A DNA stretch of 6,610 nt from Dehalococcoidales bacterium (GCA_030628245.1 DAOVRI010000094.1:1-6610); one strand, 5' to 3'. Shown: positions 1 through 6,543, counted from the first letter of the stretch. A program made the numbers and translations. Notes: generated by a model not told the origin, from the sequence alone.

Positions 1-153
1 ATGTATACCACTGTCTTGGAAGAGGTGGAAGTACTTGCCGGGTTGCTAGCCCCAATATTTCCCCGGGAACGCATCCTCGTGGCACAGGCCGGTTCTGCAT
101 TAGGCACCCACACTGGCCCAGGCACCCTCGCTGTTGCCACCCTAGTGAAATAG
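1..153 (+). CDS. DegV family protein, C-terminal fragment
   Basis: The first 50 codons run open from the window edge to a TAG stop. They read as the extreme C-terminus of a DegV-family protein. The recognisable part is the stretch ILVAQAGSALGTHTGPGTLA (residues 25-44 of the fragment), matching the family's terminal pattern of a G-x-x-x-G-T-H-x-G-P-G loop followed by a short hydrophobic strand. DegV proteins are about 280 residues long and bind a fatty acid, in Firmicutes as FakB partners of a fatty-acid kinase. The fragment cannot show whether that role applies here. The ATG at position 1 is probably an internal Met, since only the last sixth of the family is present. No strong terminator follows. 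Two weak hairpins, CAGAC/GTCTG at 162-174 and CACT/AGTG at 178-190, lie just after the stop. Confidence 0.75.
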   Translation: MYTTVLEEVEVLAGLLAPIFPRERILVAQAGSALGTHTGPGTLAVATLVK

Positions 154-347
154 CACCGCCTCAGACTATGTCTGCAACACTTCTATAGTGGCTTAATGGC
201 TGTAGTAAGATAAACGCAGGTCCAGCACATACTTGATTCTCCGGCTATTCCCAGCTCAGACCAAAGGAGACTTCTGGTTACCTAAGTCAGGGTATGGCCT
301 TGCGTTGTGAAGGTAAAATGGTAAATACAATACACAGCGGAGGAGAT

Positions 348-1835
348 ATGAAAATACTTTTCGTCTATCCACAATATCCGGATACTTTCTGGAGTTTTAA
401 GCATGCCTTAAAATTCGTTTCCAAGAAGGCGGCTTTCCCGCCGCTGGGTTTGCTGACTGTTGCGGCCATGCTCCCGGAGCAGTGGGAGAAAAAGCTGGTA
501 GACATGAATGTAACCAGACTGACTGACACAGACATCAGGTGGGCTGACTATGTGTTTATCAGTGCCATGGTAGTACAGCGGGATTCGGTGAAGGAAGTTA
601 TTGCCTGGTGCCAGGAATTGGGCACCAAGGTTGTTGCCGGTGGACCTCTGTTTACTACGGGATACGAAGAATTTGACGGAGTGGACCACTTTGTCCTCGG
701 AGAAGCTGAAGTAACCCTGCATCCCTTCTTGGAAGACCTAAAGAGAGGGTGTGCTAGGCATATCTATGTTTCTAACGAAAGACCGGACATAATTAAGACT
801 CCCGTCCCACTCTGGTCTCTCATCAACATGAAGAGCTATTCGTCAATGAATATCCAGTATTCGCGGGGATGCCCTTTTAACTGTGAGTTCTGCGATATTA
901 TCATACTGAACGGGCATAAGCCGCGAACCAAGGATAAGGCACAACTAATACGAGAACTGGAAGCATTATATCAGCAAGGTTGGCGTGGTGGCGTGTTTAT
1001 TGTCGATGACAACTTCATCGGTAACAAACGGAAGCTGAAACAGGAAACTCTGCCGGCAATAATTGAGTGGAGAAAGCGGAAGAAACGCCCCTTTGCCCTA
1101 TCTACAGAAGCATCCATAAATCTTGTTGATGATGAAGAGCTAATGCGGCTAATGGTTGATGCCGGCTTTGGCACCGTATTTATCGGCATTGAAACTCCCA
1201 ATGAGGAAAGTCTGGCTGAGTGTGCCAAGTCTCAAAATCAAAATCGTGACTTGGTAGCTTCGGTCAAGAAGATCCAAAACCACGGGCTGGAGGTACAGGG
1301 AGGATTTATTGTTGGTTTCGATAGTGACCCGCCCTCCATCTTCAAGAAGCAGATTGATTTCATTCAAAAGAGTGGCATTGTTACCGCAATGGTCGGGTTG
1401 CTGAACGCTCCTCTCGGTACCAGGCTTTACCGCCGGTTGAAACAGGAAAATCGGCTTGTAAAGGCTTTTACCGGTAACAACACCGATTGTTCACTCAACT
1501 TCATCCCGAAGATGAACTACGAGACGCTCATTAATGGCTACAAGCACATTCTGGAAACAATCTATTCCCCCAATTACCATTATGAAAGAATCAAGACGTT
1601 CCTGGAGGAATATAAGCCGCAAGGGAAAATAGCTGGCAAGATGCAAATTCAGCATATTAAAGCATTCTTCAGGTCCATCTGGTTTCTTGGGATTCGGGAC
1701 AAAGGAAGAAGGCATTATTGGAAGTTATTTATTTCCACCTTGCTGAACTCTCCCCGGAAATTCTCCGTAGCCATAGGTCTGGCTGTCTATGGTTATCATT
1801 TCCGCAAGATTGCGGAAAACTACACAGAGGGATAA
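348..1835 (+). CDS. B12-binding domain radical SAM protein with a DUF4070-like C-terminus
   Basis: This is a 495-residue protein. I chose the ATG at 348 because GGAGGAG (339-345) lies just upstream and the protein then begins MKILFVYP, the usual first strand of the cobalamin-binding fold; a start at 294 would add 18 unrelated residues. Residues about 1-140 form the B12-binding Rossmann-type domain, with the GGP loop at 98-100. The radical SAM core follows, with the 4Fe-4S cluster motif C175-x3-C179-x2-C182, GGVFIVDDNF at 214-223 and the GIET strand at 280-283. The remaining roughly 120 residues resemble the DUF4070 region of this subfamily. Family members include cobalamin-dependent methylases of unactivated carbons, for example the hopanoid methylases HpnP and HpnR. 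The substrate here cannot be read from sequence. The gene stands alone between a DegV gene and an IS remnant, with no pathway partner in view. Confidence 0.88.
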   Translation: MKILFVYPQYPDTFWSFKHALKFVSKKAAFPPLGLLTVAAMLPEQWEKKLVDMNVTRLTDTDIRWADYVFISAMVVQRDSVKEVIAWCQELGTKVVAGGPLFTTGYEEFDGVDHFVLGEAEVTLHPFLEDLKRGCARHIYVSNERPDIIKTPVPLWSLINMKSYSSMNIQYSRGCPFNCEFCDIIILNGHKPRTKDKAQLIRELEALYQQGWRGGVFIVDDNFIGNKRKLKQETLPAIIEWRKRKKRPFALSTEASINLVDDEELMRLMVDAGFGTVFIGIETPNEESLAECAKSQNQNRDLVASVKKIQNHGLEVQGGFIVGFDSDPPSIFKKQIDFIQKSGIVTAMVGLLNAPLGTRLYRRLKQENRLVKAFTGNNTDCSLNFIPKMNYETLINGYKHILETIYSPNYHYERIKTFLEEYKPQGKIAGKMQIQHIKAFFRSIWFLGIRDKGRRHYWKLFISTLLNSPRKFSVAIGLAVYGYHFRKIAENYTEG

Positions 1836-1857
1836 ATCCCTATTTACGGGTTTATCC
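1830..1857 (+). terminator. Possible terminator hairpin after the radical SAM gene
   Basis: GGATAAATCCC (1830-1840) can pair with GGGTTTATCC (1848-1857), leaving one bulged base and a 7-base loop. The left arm includes the stop codon of the radical SAM gene. No T-run follows on either strand, so this is a weak or factor-assisted terminator at best. Confidence 0.4.
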
Positions 1858-1937
1858 TGGGAGTCTGTCCGAGTAATATCCCTGGCTCAAGCTACTGAGG
1901 TATAATCGTGATAAAGCTGAGTCAAGGGGGAAAGGCG

Positions 1938-2227
1938 ATGAGCAAGCCCTTCCGTCCGTCCGTTCCTGAGCAGATGTTTCTTATGCCGGCATCAATGCGA
2001 GATTGGCTGCCCGCCGACCACCTAGCTTACTCCATTTCGGATGTCGTGGAGCAACTGAACCTATCGGCAATCGTGCAGCGCTACAAGGGTGAGGAGCGCG
2101 GCTATCCGCCCTATCATCCGGTGATGATGGTCAAGGTCTTGCTCTATGCTTATCGCGCCAGATAGCGAAGAGGTTGGAGGAGGACATTGCCTTTCGTGTG
2201 CTCGCCGCCAACAACACCCCCGACTTC
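1938..2227 (+). pseudogene. IS1182-like (IS5 superfamily) transposase remnant, frameshifted and truncated
   Basis: The start at 1938 is preceded by AAGGGGGAAAGG and opens MSKPFRPSVPEQMFLMPASM. It continues with WLPADHLAY and ERGYPPYHPVMMVKVLLYAY, the typical N-terminal (DUF772-like) region of IS1182-type transposases. After codon TAT at 2151-2153 the frame runs into TAG (2163-2165). From 2156 the +1 frame resumes the family pattern as RQIAKRLEEDIAFRVLAANN and then TPDF, ending at 2227. Compared with the usual YAY-C-x-G-x-x-S-S-R-Q-I-A spacing, about 19 bases seem to be missing at 2154. The rest of the transposase, including the DDE catalytic domain, is absent, and the radA stop codon lies at 2231-2233. 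A TATAAT box at 1901-1906 could be the old -10 element. The left terminal repeat may lie near 1859-1875, but with no right end it cannot be confirmed. The product cannot be active. Confidence 0.85.
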
Positions 2228-2230
2228 CTC

Positions 2231-3610
<1,380 letters not shown>

Positions 3611-3616
3611 AAAATG

Positions 3617-3645
3617 ACTTTACAGGATTTAGTGTAATTAGGCAA
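3617..3645 (-). promoter_or_regulatory. Candidate radA promoter, possibly giving a leaderless transcript
   Basis: On the minus strand, TTGCCT (3640-3645) and TAAAGT (3617-3622) are separated by 17 bases, each matching 4 of 6 consensus positions. The -10 ends only 6 bases before the GTG start of radA, so transcription would begin at or next to the start codon. This fits the lack of a Shine-Dalgarno sequence, but the boxes are weak. Confidence 0.3.
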
Positions 3646-3662
3646 GAGCACGCGGTACGTTG

Positions 3663-3706
3663 TCATTGCGAGGAGTCCCAATGCAATCGGGACGACGTGG
3701 CAATCT
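3663..3706. repeat. Intergenic palindromic repeat, long form (ATTGC...GCAAT)
   Basis: Outer arms ATTGC (3665-3669) and GCAAT (3700-3704) enclose inner arms GTCCC (3675-3679) and GGGAC (3689-3693) around a 9-base loop. The whole forms an imperfect two-tier hairpin, flanked by TC and CTC. The TCATTGCGAG edge is shared with the second copy at 6175-6199, so this is a dispersed family rather than a chance palindrome. Similar elements are common between genes in many bacterial genomes; whether they are mobile or structural is not known from this window. Confidence 0.7.
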
Positions 3707-3815
3707 CTATCTCTATCTTAATCCCAGCCTCCCCGCCCCTCGTATGTTATCTTTTCCCGCCCTAACCGCCCTCGCACCATCCGCGGCTTATCCCGCAGTT
3801 TCCCCCGGTCTTTTG

Positions 3816-3836
3816 TCCCCCATTCATAAAGGGGGA
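3816..3836. repeat. C-tract/G-tract hairpin, probable dispersed intergenic element
   Basis: TCCCCC (3816-3821) pairs with GGGGGA (3831-3836) across a 9-base loop. A second pairing just downstream, AAGGAG (3839-3844) with CTCCTT (3862-3867), reaches the -35 region of the next gene. The form, TTGTCCCCC then an AT-rich loop then GGGGGATTAAGGAGG, resembles intergenic elements common in environmental anaerobe genomes (from memory, not checked). No T-run follows on the plus strand, so terminator function is doubtful. Confidence 0.5.
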
Positions 3837-3865
3837 TTAAGGAGGATTTTCAACCCCTTATCTCC

Positions 3866-3894
3866 TTGTTGACAAGTATACATAAGTATATAAT
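3866..3894 (+). promoter_or_regulatory. Candidate promoter of the cyclase-like gene
   Basis: A perfect TATAAT (3889-3894) lies 17 bases after TTGTTG (3866-3871). An overlapping perfect TTGACA (3869-3874) is only 14 bases away, so the first pairing is preferred. The start codon is 35 bases beyond the -10. Two direct copies of AAGTATA, at 3874-3880 and 3884-3890, sit exactly 10 bases apart across the spacer and -10, on one face of the helix. They could be an operator, but they may simply be AT-rich promoter sequence. Confidence 0.55.
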
Positions 3895-3928
3895 TGGTGC
3901 AAGTGGGTAAGAAGGGAGGTTTATTGGC

Positions 3929-4675
3929 ATGGCAGAGGAAGCTAGTGGCTGGGAAAGCACATGTGAACGATATGTTGCTTTTCTAGATATCATGGGTTTC
4001 AGAGATATGGTCTTCAGAGAAAGTCATGAAAAAATAAAGGAGATGTTTGAATGCTTACGTCCAACCATTGAATCTATCAGAAAAGAAGCAAACGCGATTA
4101 TAGGCAAAGAAAGAGTTAAAACAAAAAATACACCAACTACATACTCCACAATTTTCCCTATATCGTTTTCCGATTCTATTATCCTTTTTTCGAGCAATAA
4201 TTCTAATCAATCAGCACTTTTAATGATTGTTAATGTAGCGATTATTTTATCTGAGGCAATGAAGAATGGGGTTGCTATGAAAGGCTCCATAGCCTATGGA
4301 GAAATGACTGCTGAGATTGAAGGGGGAAAATCTTTGTATTTCGGTAAACCTCTTATAGACGCTTTTGAATTACAACAGGAGGTTGAACTATATAGTGCTG
4401 TGTTACATCATACTGCTGAGAAAGCATTAGTAGAATTTGGTTCTGTACATATACTAGATGGTGGTTTAGTTAAAAAATACTTTGTTCCAATGAAATCAGG
4501 GAAAATTAATCACTACACTATCAATTGGGATTTTATGACTGATAAGAGCATTGATTTAGTCAATGCCTTGTATGAAAAAGTATCTGGAAAACCGAGAAAA
4601 TACGTTGATAATACCCTGGACTTCATTCATTGTATCCACGCAAATGAAGCAGAACTTGCGCAGCAGAAAAAATAG
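3929..4675 (+). CDS. Class III nucleotidyl cyclase-like protein, function unknown
   Basis: This is a 248-residue soluble protein with no signal peptide or membrane span. ATG at 3929 has GGGAGG at 3914-3919, 9 bases upstream. The fold markers resemble class III adenylate/guanylate cyclases: YVAFLDIMGF (15-24), with D20 as first metal ligand; SFSDSIILF (79-87), with D82 as second; the strand and turn GSIAYGE (119-125); and FGKPLIDAFEL (138-148), aligning with the cyclase G-x-x-V-N-x-A-A-R-L helix. In that hand alignment the transition-state Asn and Arg become I143 and E147, and the base-selecting Lys before the second Asp becomes I78. It is therefore either a divergent cyclase with another nucleotide, a related phosphotransfer enzyme, or a catalytically dead binder. 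The gene is far more AT-rich than its neighbours, has its own promoter and no co-transcribed partner, and converges on oadB with 44 bases between stops. Horizontal acquisition is likely. A link to Pycsar-type cyclases is only an analogy, as no effector gene is present. Confidence 0.6.
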   Translation: MAEEASGWESTCERYVAFLDIMGFRDMVFRESHEKIKEMFECLRPTIESIRKEANAIIGKERVKTKNTPTTYSTIFPISFSDSIILFSSNNSNQSALLMIVNVAIILSEAMKNGVAMKGSIAYGEMTAEIEGGKSLYFGKPLIDAFELQQEVELYSAVLHHTAEKALVEFGSVHILDGGLVKKYFVPMKSGKINHYTINWDFMTDKSIDLVNALYEKVSGKPRKYVDNTLDFIHCIHANEAELAQQKK

Positions 4676-4710
4676 CACTAAGTCGCCCTTCTACAAAAAG
4701 GAAATAGTGC
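4667..4710 (-). terminator. Rho-independent terminator of the decarboxylase cluster
   Basis: GCACTA (4675-4680) pairs with TAGTGC (4705-4710), with inner pairing of CCTT (4687-4690) and AAGG (4698-4701). On the minus strand the stem is followed by TA and six T residues (complement of 4667-4672). It lies 9 bases past the oadB stop. The T-run is encoded by the last Lys codons of the convergent cyclase-like gene, so the two 3' ends share sequence. Confidence 0.6.
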
Positions 4711-4719
4711 CTTTACCCC

Positions 4720-5958
4720 CTATCCCCCCAGGAACTTCACACCGCTGATATAGATGCCGGTGATGATGGCGGTGGTAATCACCCCCGCCACGCACGGCCC
4801 CATCGCGAAAGGCAGAATCATCGCCTTCTTGTTCACCGCCATGGCGCATTTCTGTGCCACCTTGGCCGTCGTCGGTATGCAGGATACGGCGGCGATTCCC
4901 AGTAATGGATTGAAAGGCTCCTTGGATATCTTGCGGAAGATTAAGCCCCCGGCAATTCCCCCCAGTCCGGAAATCAGCAGGGCAATTACCCCCAGTGCCA
5001 GCAGCAGCAGTATCTTGGAATTCAGGATGATATCGACTCCCAGCAGCGCGCCCAGCGTGAAACCCAGAAAAAGCGTCGAACCGTAAAGGAGCGGACCGGA
5101 GAGGAACTCCACGAATCTTGTGATGCCCGCTTCCTTGATGGAAAGTCCCAGGAAGAAAGAGGCGAACAGCGGTGCCGCCACCGGGAAGAGGAAGCACAGC
5201 AGGGTAAGCGTGGCGATGCAGAAGGCGAACTTGGCTCCGGCCGGGACCTTCGGTATCGTGCGCCAGTCCATCTCCGTTTCCCGCATTCTCCGCGGTATTA
5301 TCCTTACCAGGAACGGGTAGCCCGCGTAGCAGACGCCCAGGTAAACGTAGGCCACCACGGTTATCGGCACGAAAAGGTCTCTGGCCATCATCAGCGAGCC
5401 GTAGAGCACCATCGGGCCGTCGGCCCCGCCCACCAGCGCGATGGACGCCGCCTCGTTCGGCAGCAGACCCATCGCCATGGCGATGGGTAGCGTCACTATC
5501 GTGCCGAGCTCGGCGAATATCGCCAGGAAGAGGCTCATGCCCGGCCTGGCCAGCAGGATATCGATATCGGTTATCGCCCCGATGCCCATGAAGACGAGAC
5601 AGGCGATTAACCCGTTGCTGAACATGAAGGTGTAGATAGGTTGCAGAAAGTCCACCTGCAGGAAGTACATCAGCTCCTCGAGGTTTCCGGCCATCGGGTT
5701 GACGAAAAGAGTGCCGACGGGTCCCGCCTCCGTCATTATCAGGCCGCCCACCTGGCTCGCCTCTAGGACCATCAGGCCGCCGTTGACGGCTATCATCCCT
5801 ATCCCCAGGGGCAGCATTATCAGGGCTTCCAGGACTTTCTTATAGGCAAGGTAGATGAAGACCAGCCCGAGGGCTACGAGTAGCAGCCTGCCGAAGACAA
5901 TCGACGGCTCGGTGATGAAGAAGGTGTAGATACCCTGAAAGAGCTCTAAAAAGAACAT
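4720..5958 (-). CDS. oadB: Sodium ion-translocating decarboxylase beta subunit (OadB/GcdB/MmdB family)
   Basis: The 412-residue integral membrane protein is in the usual size range for this family. It decarboxylates carboxybiotin on the carrier protein and couples this to Na+ export. Hydrophobic segments run almost the whole length, with a polar loop at about 220-240 (RIIPRRMRETEMDW). The expected ion-path residues are present: D180 in GGADGPM (177-183), Y206 at the same 26-residue spacing as D203 to Y229 of Klebsiella OadB, and N350 with S359 in NPLLGIAAVS, matching N373 and S382. The family's MTEAGPVGTL and GIGAITDIDILLARP stretches are also clear. It starts at ATG (5956-5958), 15 bases after the gamma-like gene, with only a weak ribosome binding site (GAGGG overlapping that gene's stop), which suggests translational coupling. 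The substrate (oxaloacetate, methylmalonyl-CoA, glutaconyl-CoA or malonate) is set by a carboxyltransferase not seen here. The symbol denotes the family only. Confidence 0.95.
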   Translation of the reverse strand: MFFLELFQGIYTFFITEPSIVFGRLLLVALGLVFIYLAYKKVLEALIMLPLGIGMIAVNGGLMVLEASQVGGLIMTEAGPVGTLFVNPMAGNLEELMYFLQVDFLQPIYTFMFSNGLIACLVFMGIGAITDIDILLARPGMSLFLAIFAELGTIVTLPIAMAMGLLPNEAASIALVGGADGPMVLYGSLMMARDLFVPITVVAYVYLGVCYAGYPFLVRIIPRRMRETEMDWRTIPKVPAGAKFAFCIATLTLLCFLFPVAAPLFASFFLGLSIKEAGITRFVEFLSGPLLYGSTLFLGFTLGALLGVDIILNSKILLLLALGVIALLISGLGGIAGGLIFRKISKEPFNPLLGIAAVSCIPTTAKVAQKCAMAVNKKAMILPFAMGPCVAGVITTAIITGIYISGVKFLGG

Positions 5959-5973
5959 CGGTTATTACTGCCC

Positions 5974-6123
5974 TCAACTCTCCGGCTTGGCGCCTTCATC
6001 CGCGGCACCCTTTTTTCTCTGGACGATAAGCGCGATGACCTTGATGATGAAGGCCACGCACACGGCGATAACGGCAGCCACCCCGTAGGCTATCAAAGCG
6101 AATATCCAGGGATGAAATTCCAT
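5974..6123 (-). CDS. Small single-span membrane protein, gamma-like (OadG-type) decarboxylase subunit
   Basis: This 49-residue gene sits between the biotin carrier and the beta subunit. It begins MEFHPWIFAL, has one hydrophobic span at about residues 7-34, then a short basic stretch QRKK (35-38) and a small charged tail ending KPES. By the positive-inside rule the tail should be cytoplasmic. Position and topology match the gamma/delta subunits of sodium-pump decarboxylases (OadG, MmdD), whose single membrane helix holds the alpha, beta and biotin parts together. It is much shorter than typical OadG (about 80 residues), lacking the linker and C-terminal domain. The ribosome binding site is weak, but the codons are GC-rich like oadB and the spacing to oadB is 15 bases. 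Sequence similarity alone would not identify it; the call rests on context. Confidence 0.7.
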   Translation of the reverse strand: MEFHPWIFALIAYGVAAVIAVCVAFIIKVIALIVQRKKGAADEGAKPES

Positions 6124-6174
6124 AACACTCTACTATAAATTTATACTATTTAAAGAACTGCTCGCTTTCTCACA

Positions 6175-6199
6175 TCATTGCGAGCGAAGCGAAGCAATC
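6175..6199. repeat. Intergenic palindromic repeat, short form (ATTGC...GCAAT)
   Basis: Arms ATTGC (6177-6181) and GCAAT (6194-6198) enclose GAGCGAAGCGAA. This is the short form of the repeat family also present at 3663-3706. It lies in the 87-base gap between the biotin carrier and gamma-like genes, so it would be transcribed as a hairpin inside the cluster mRNA, where it could affect RNA stability or the relative expression of the genes on either side. Confidence 0.7.
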
Positions 6200-6210
6200 C
6201 GTTGCTACTA

Positions 6211-6432
6211 TCAATACTCAATAACGGCAATCGCCTCGCCGGGCTTGACTACCTGGTCGACGGTAACCTGTATCTCGGTGATGGTGCCGTCCACCGGCGC
6301 CAGTATCGGGTTTTCCATTTTCATGGACTCCAGCGTGCAGATGACGTCGTCCTCTTTGACGGCATCGCCGACCTTAACATCAACACTGATGATTTTTCCG
6401 GTAATAGGAACTTCTACGGTCTCTTTTGCCAA
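6211..6432 (-). CDS. Biotinyl (biotin carboxyl carrier) domain protein
   Basis: This 73-residue protein consists almost entirely of one biotinyl/lipoyl barrel. The biotin attachment motif ESMKMEN spans 35-41, with K38 as the modified lysine, and the mirrored half follows as APVDGTITEI. It would accept CO2 on biotin from a carboxyltransferase and deliver it to the membrane beta subunit encoded two genes downstream. Unlike the carriers of Veillonella or Acidaminococcus decarboxylases it has no Pro/Ala-rich linker before the domain. The start is TTG (6430-6432), supported by AAAGGAG 8 bases upstream; no ATG or GTG with a usable site lies nearby. The 87-base gap to the gamma-like gene contains a palindromic repeat. 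A role as a general acetyl-CoA or pyruvate carboxylase carrier is possible, but the neighbours favour the sodium-pump decarboxylase. Confidence 0.9.
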   Translation of the reverse strand: MAKETVEVPITGKIISVDVKVGDAVKEDDVICTLESMKMENPILAPVDGTITEIQVTVDQVVKPGEAIAVIEY

Positions 6433-6440
6433 TCCTCAAG

Positions 6441-6447
6441 CTCCTTT
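6441..6447 (-). promoter_or_regulatory. Ribosome binding site that fixes the TTG start of the biotin carrier
   Basis: AAAGGAG on the minus strand stands 8 bases before TTG at 6430-6432. This near-perfect Shine-Dalgarno match is the main reason to accept the uncommon start codon. Confidence 0.8.
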
Positions 6448-6468
6448 CTGATTGTCCCCCTGTAATTT

Positions 6469-6508
6469 AAAAAGGGCGGTGGGCTCAACTCTCTGAACTC
6501 ACCGCCCT
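6469..6508 (-). terminator. Rho-independent terminator of the upstream minus-strand gene
   Basis: GGGCGGTG (6474-6481) and CACCGCCC (6500-6507) make a GC-rich 8-base stem, extended by an A-T pair (6473 with 6508), and an inner TCA/TGA pairing closes the loop. On the minus strand it runs directly into TTTTT (complement of 6469-6473). It begins 36 bases past the stop of the gene ending at 6544. No comparable T-run lies on the plus side. Confidence 0.8.
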
Positions 6509-6537
6509 ATTATACTAGAGTCGGTTTAACAAGTCAC
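6509..6537 (-). promoter_or_regulatory. Candidate promoter of the biotin carrier-gamma-oadB cluster
   Basis: On the minus strand, GTGACT (6532-6537, 4 of 6 consensus positions) is followed after 17 bases by a perfect TATAAT (6509-6514). The predicted start of transcription, near 6501-6503, falls inside the first-transcribed arm of the terminator stem. Confidence 0.5.
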
Positions 6538-6543
6538 GTCGGA

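Larger units (their letters stand above)
3611..3928. other. Non-coding stretch between radA and the cyclase-like gene
   Basis: These 318 bases separate two divergent genes. From the radA side they hold the candidate radA promoter, a palindromic repeat (3663-3706), a C-rich stretch with no recognisable gene (about 3710-3812), a C/G-tract hairpin (3816-3836) and the promoter and ribosome binding site of the next gene. An open frame at 3660-3872 starts inside the repeat, has no ribosome binding site and shows no family resemblance, so it is not called. Confidence 0.7.

Noticed and set aside
1..3. ATG at the first base as a real gene start
   Set aside because: The 50 codons match only the C-terminal end of the DegV family, so this is most likely an internal Met at the window edge.
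162..190. Terminator for the DegV gene
   Set aside because: The two hairpins have only 4-5 paired bases and no T-run, too weak to call.
294..347. Upstream in-frame ATG extending the radical SAM protein by 18 residues
   Set aside because: It has no ribosome binding site and adds residues unlike the family; the ATG at 348 has GGAGGAG and starts on the first strand of the B12 fold.
3660..3850. CRISPR array
   Set aside because: The repeats are single palindromes of different lengths with no regular spacers, and no cas gene is nearby.
3660..3872. 70-codon open frame upstream of the cyclase-like gene
   Set aside because: It begins within the palindromic repeat, lacks a ribosome binding site, and its protein is low-complexity Pro/Ser/Leu sequence from C-rich DNA.
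4691..5197. 168-codon minus-strand frame overlapping oadB
   Set aside because: It is an out-of-frame reading of the 3' part of oadB, rich in Gly, Arg and His, without family features.
6452..6460. TTGTCCCCC shared with 3813-3821, as a second copy of the C/G-tract element
   Set aside because: Only 9 bases agree. The following sequence is explained by the terminator and T-run, so a common origin is not supported.
6178..6465. Plus-strand open frame opposite the biotin carrier
   Set aside because: It is the antisense of the clear biotinyl domain and starts inside the palindromic repeat.
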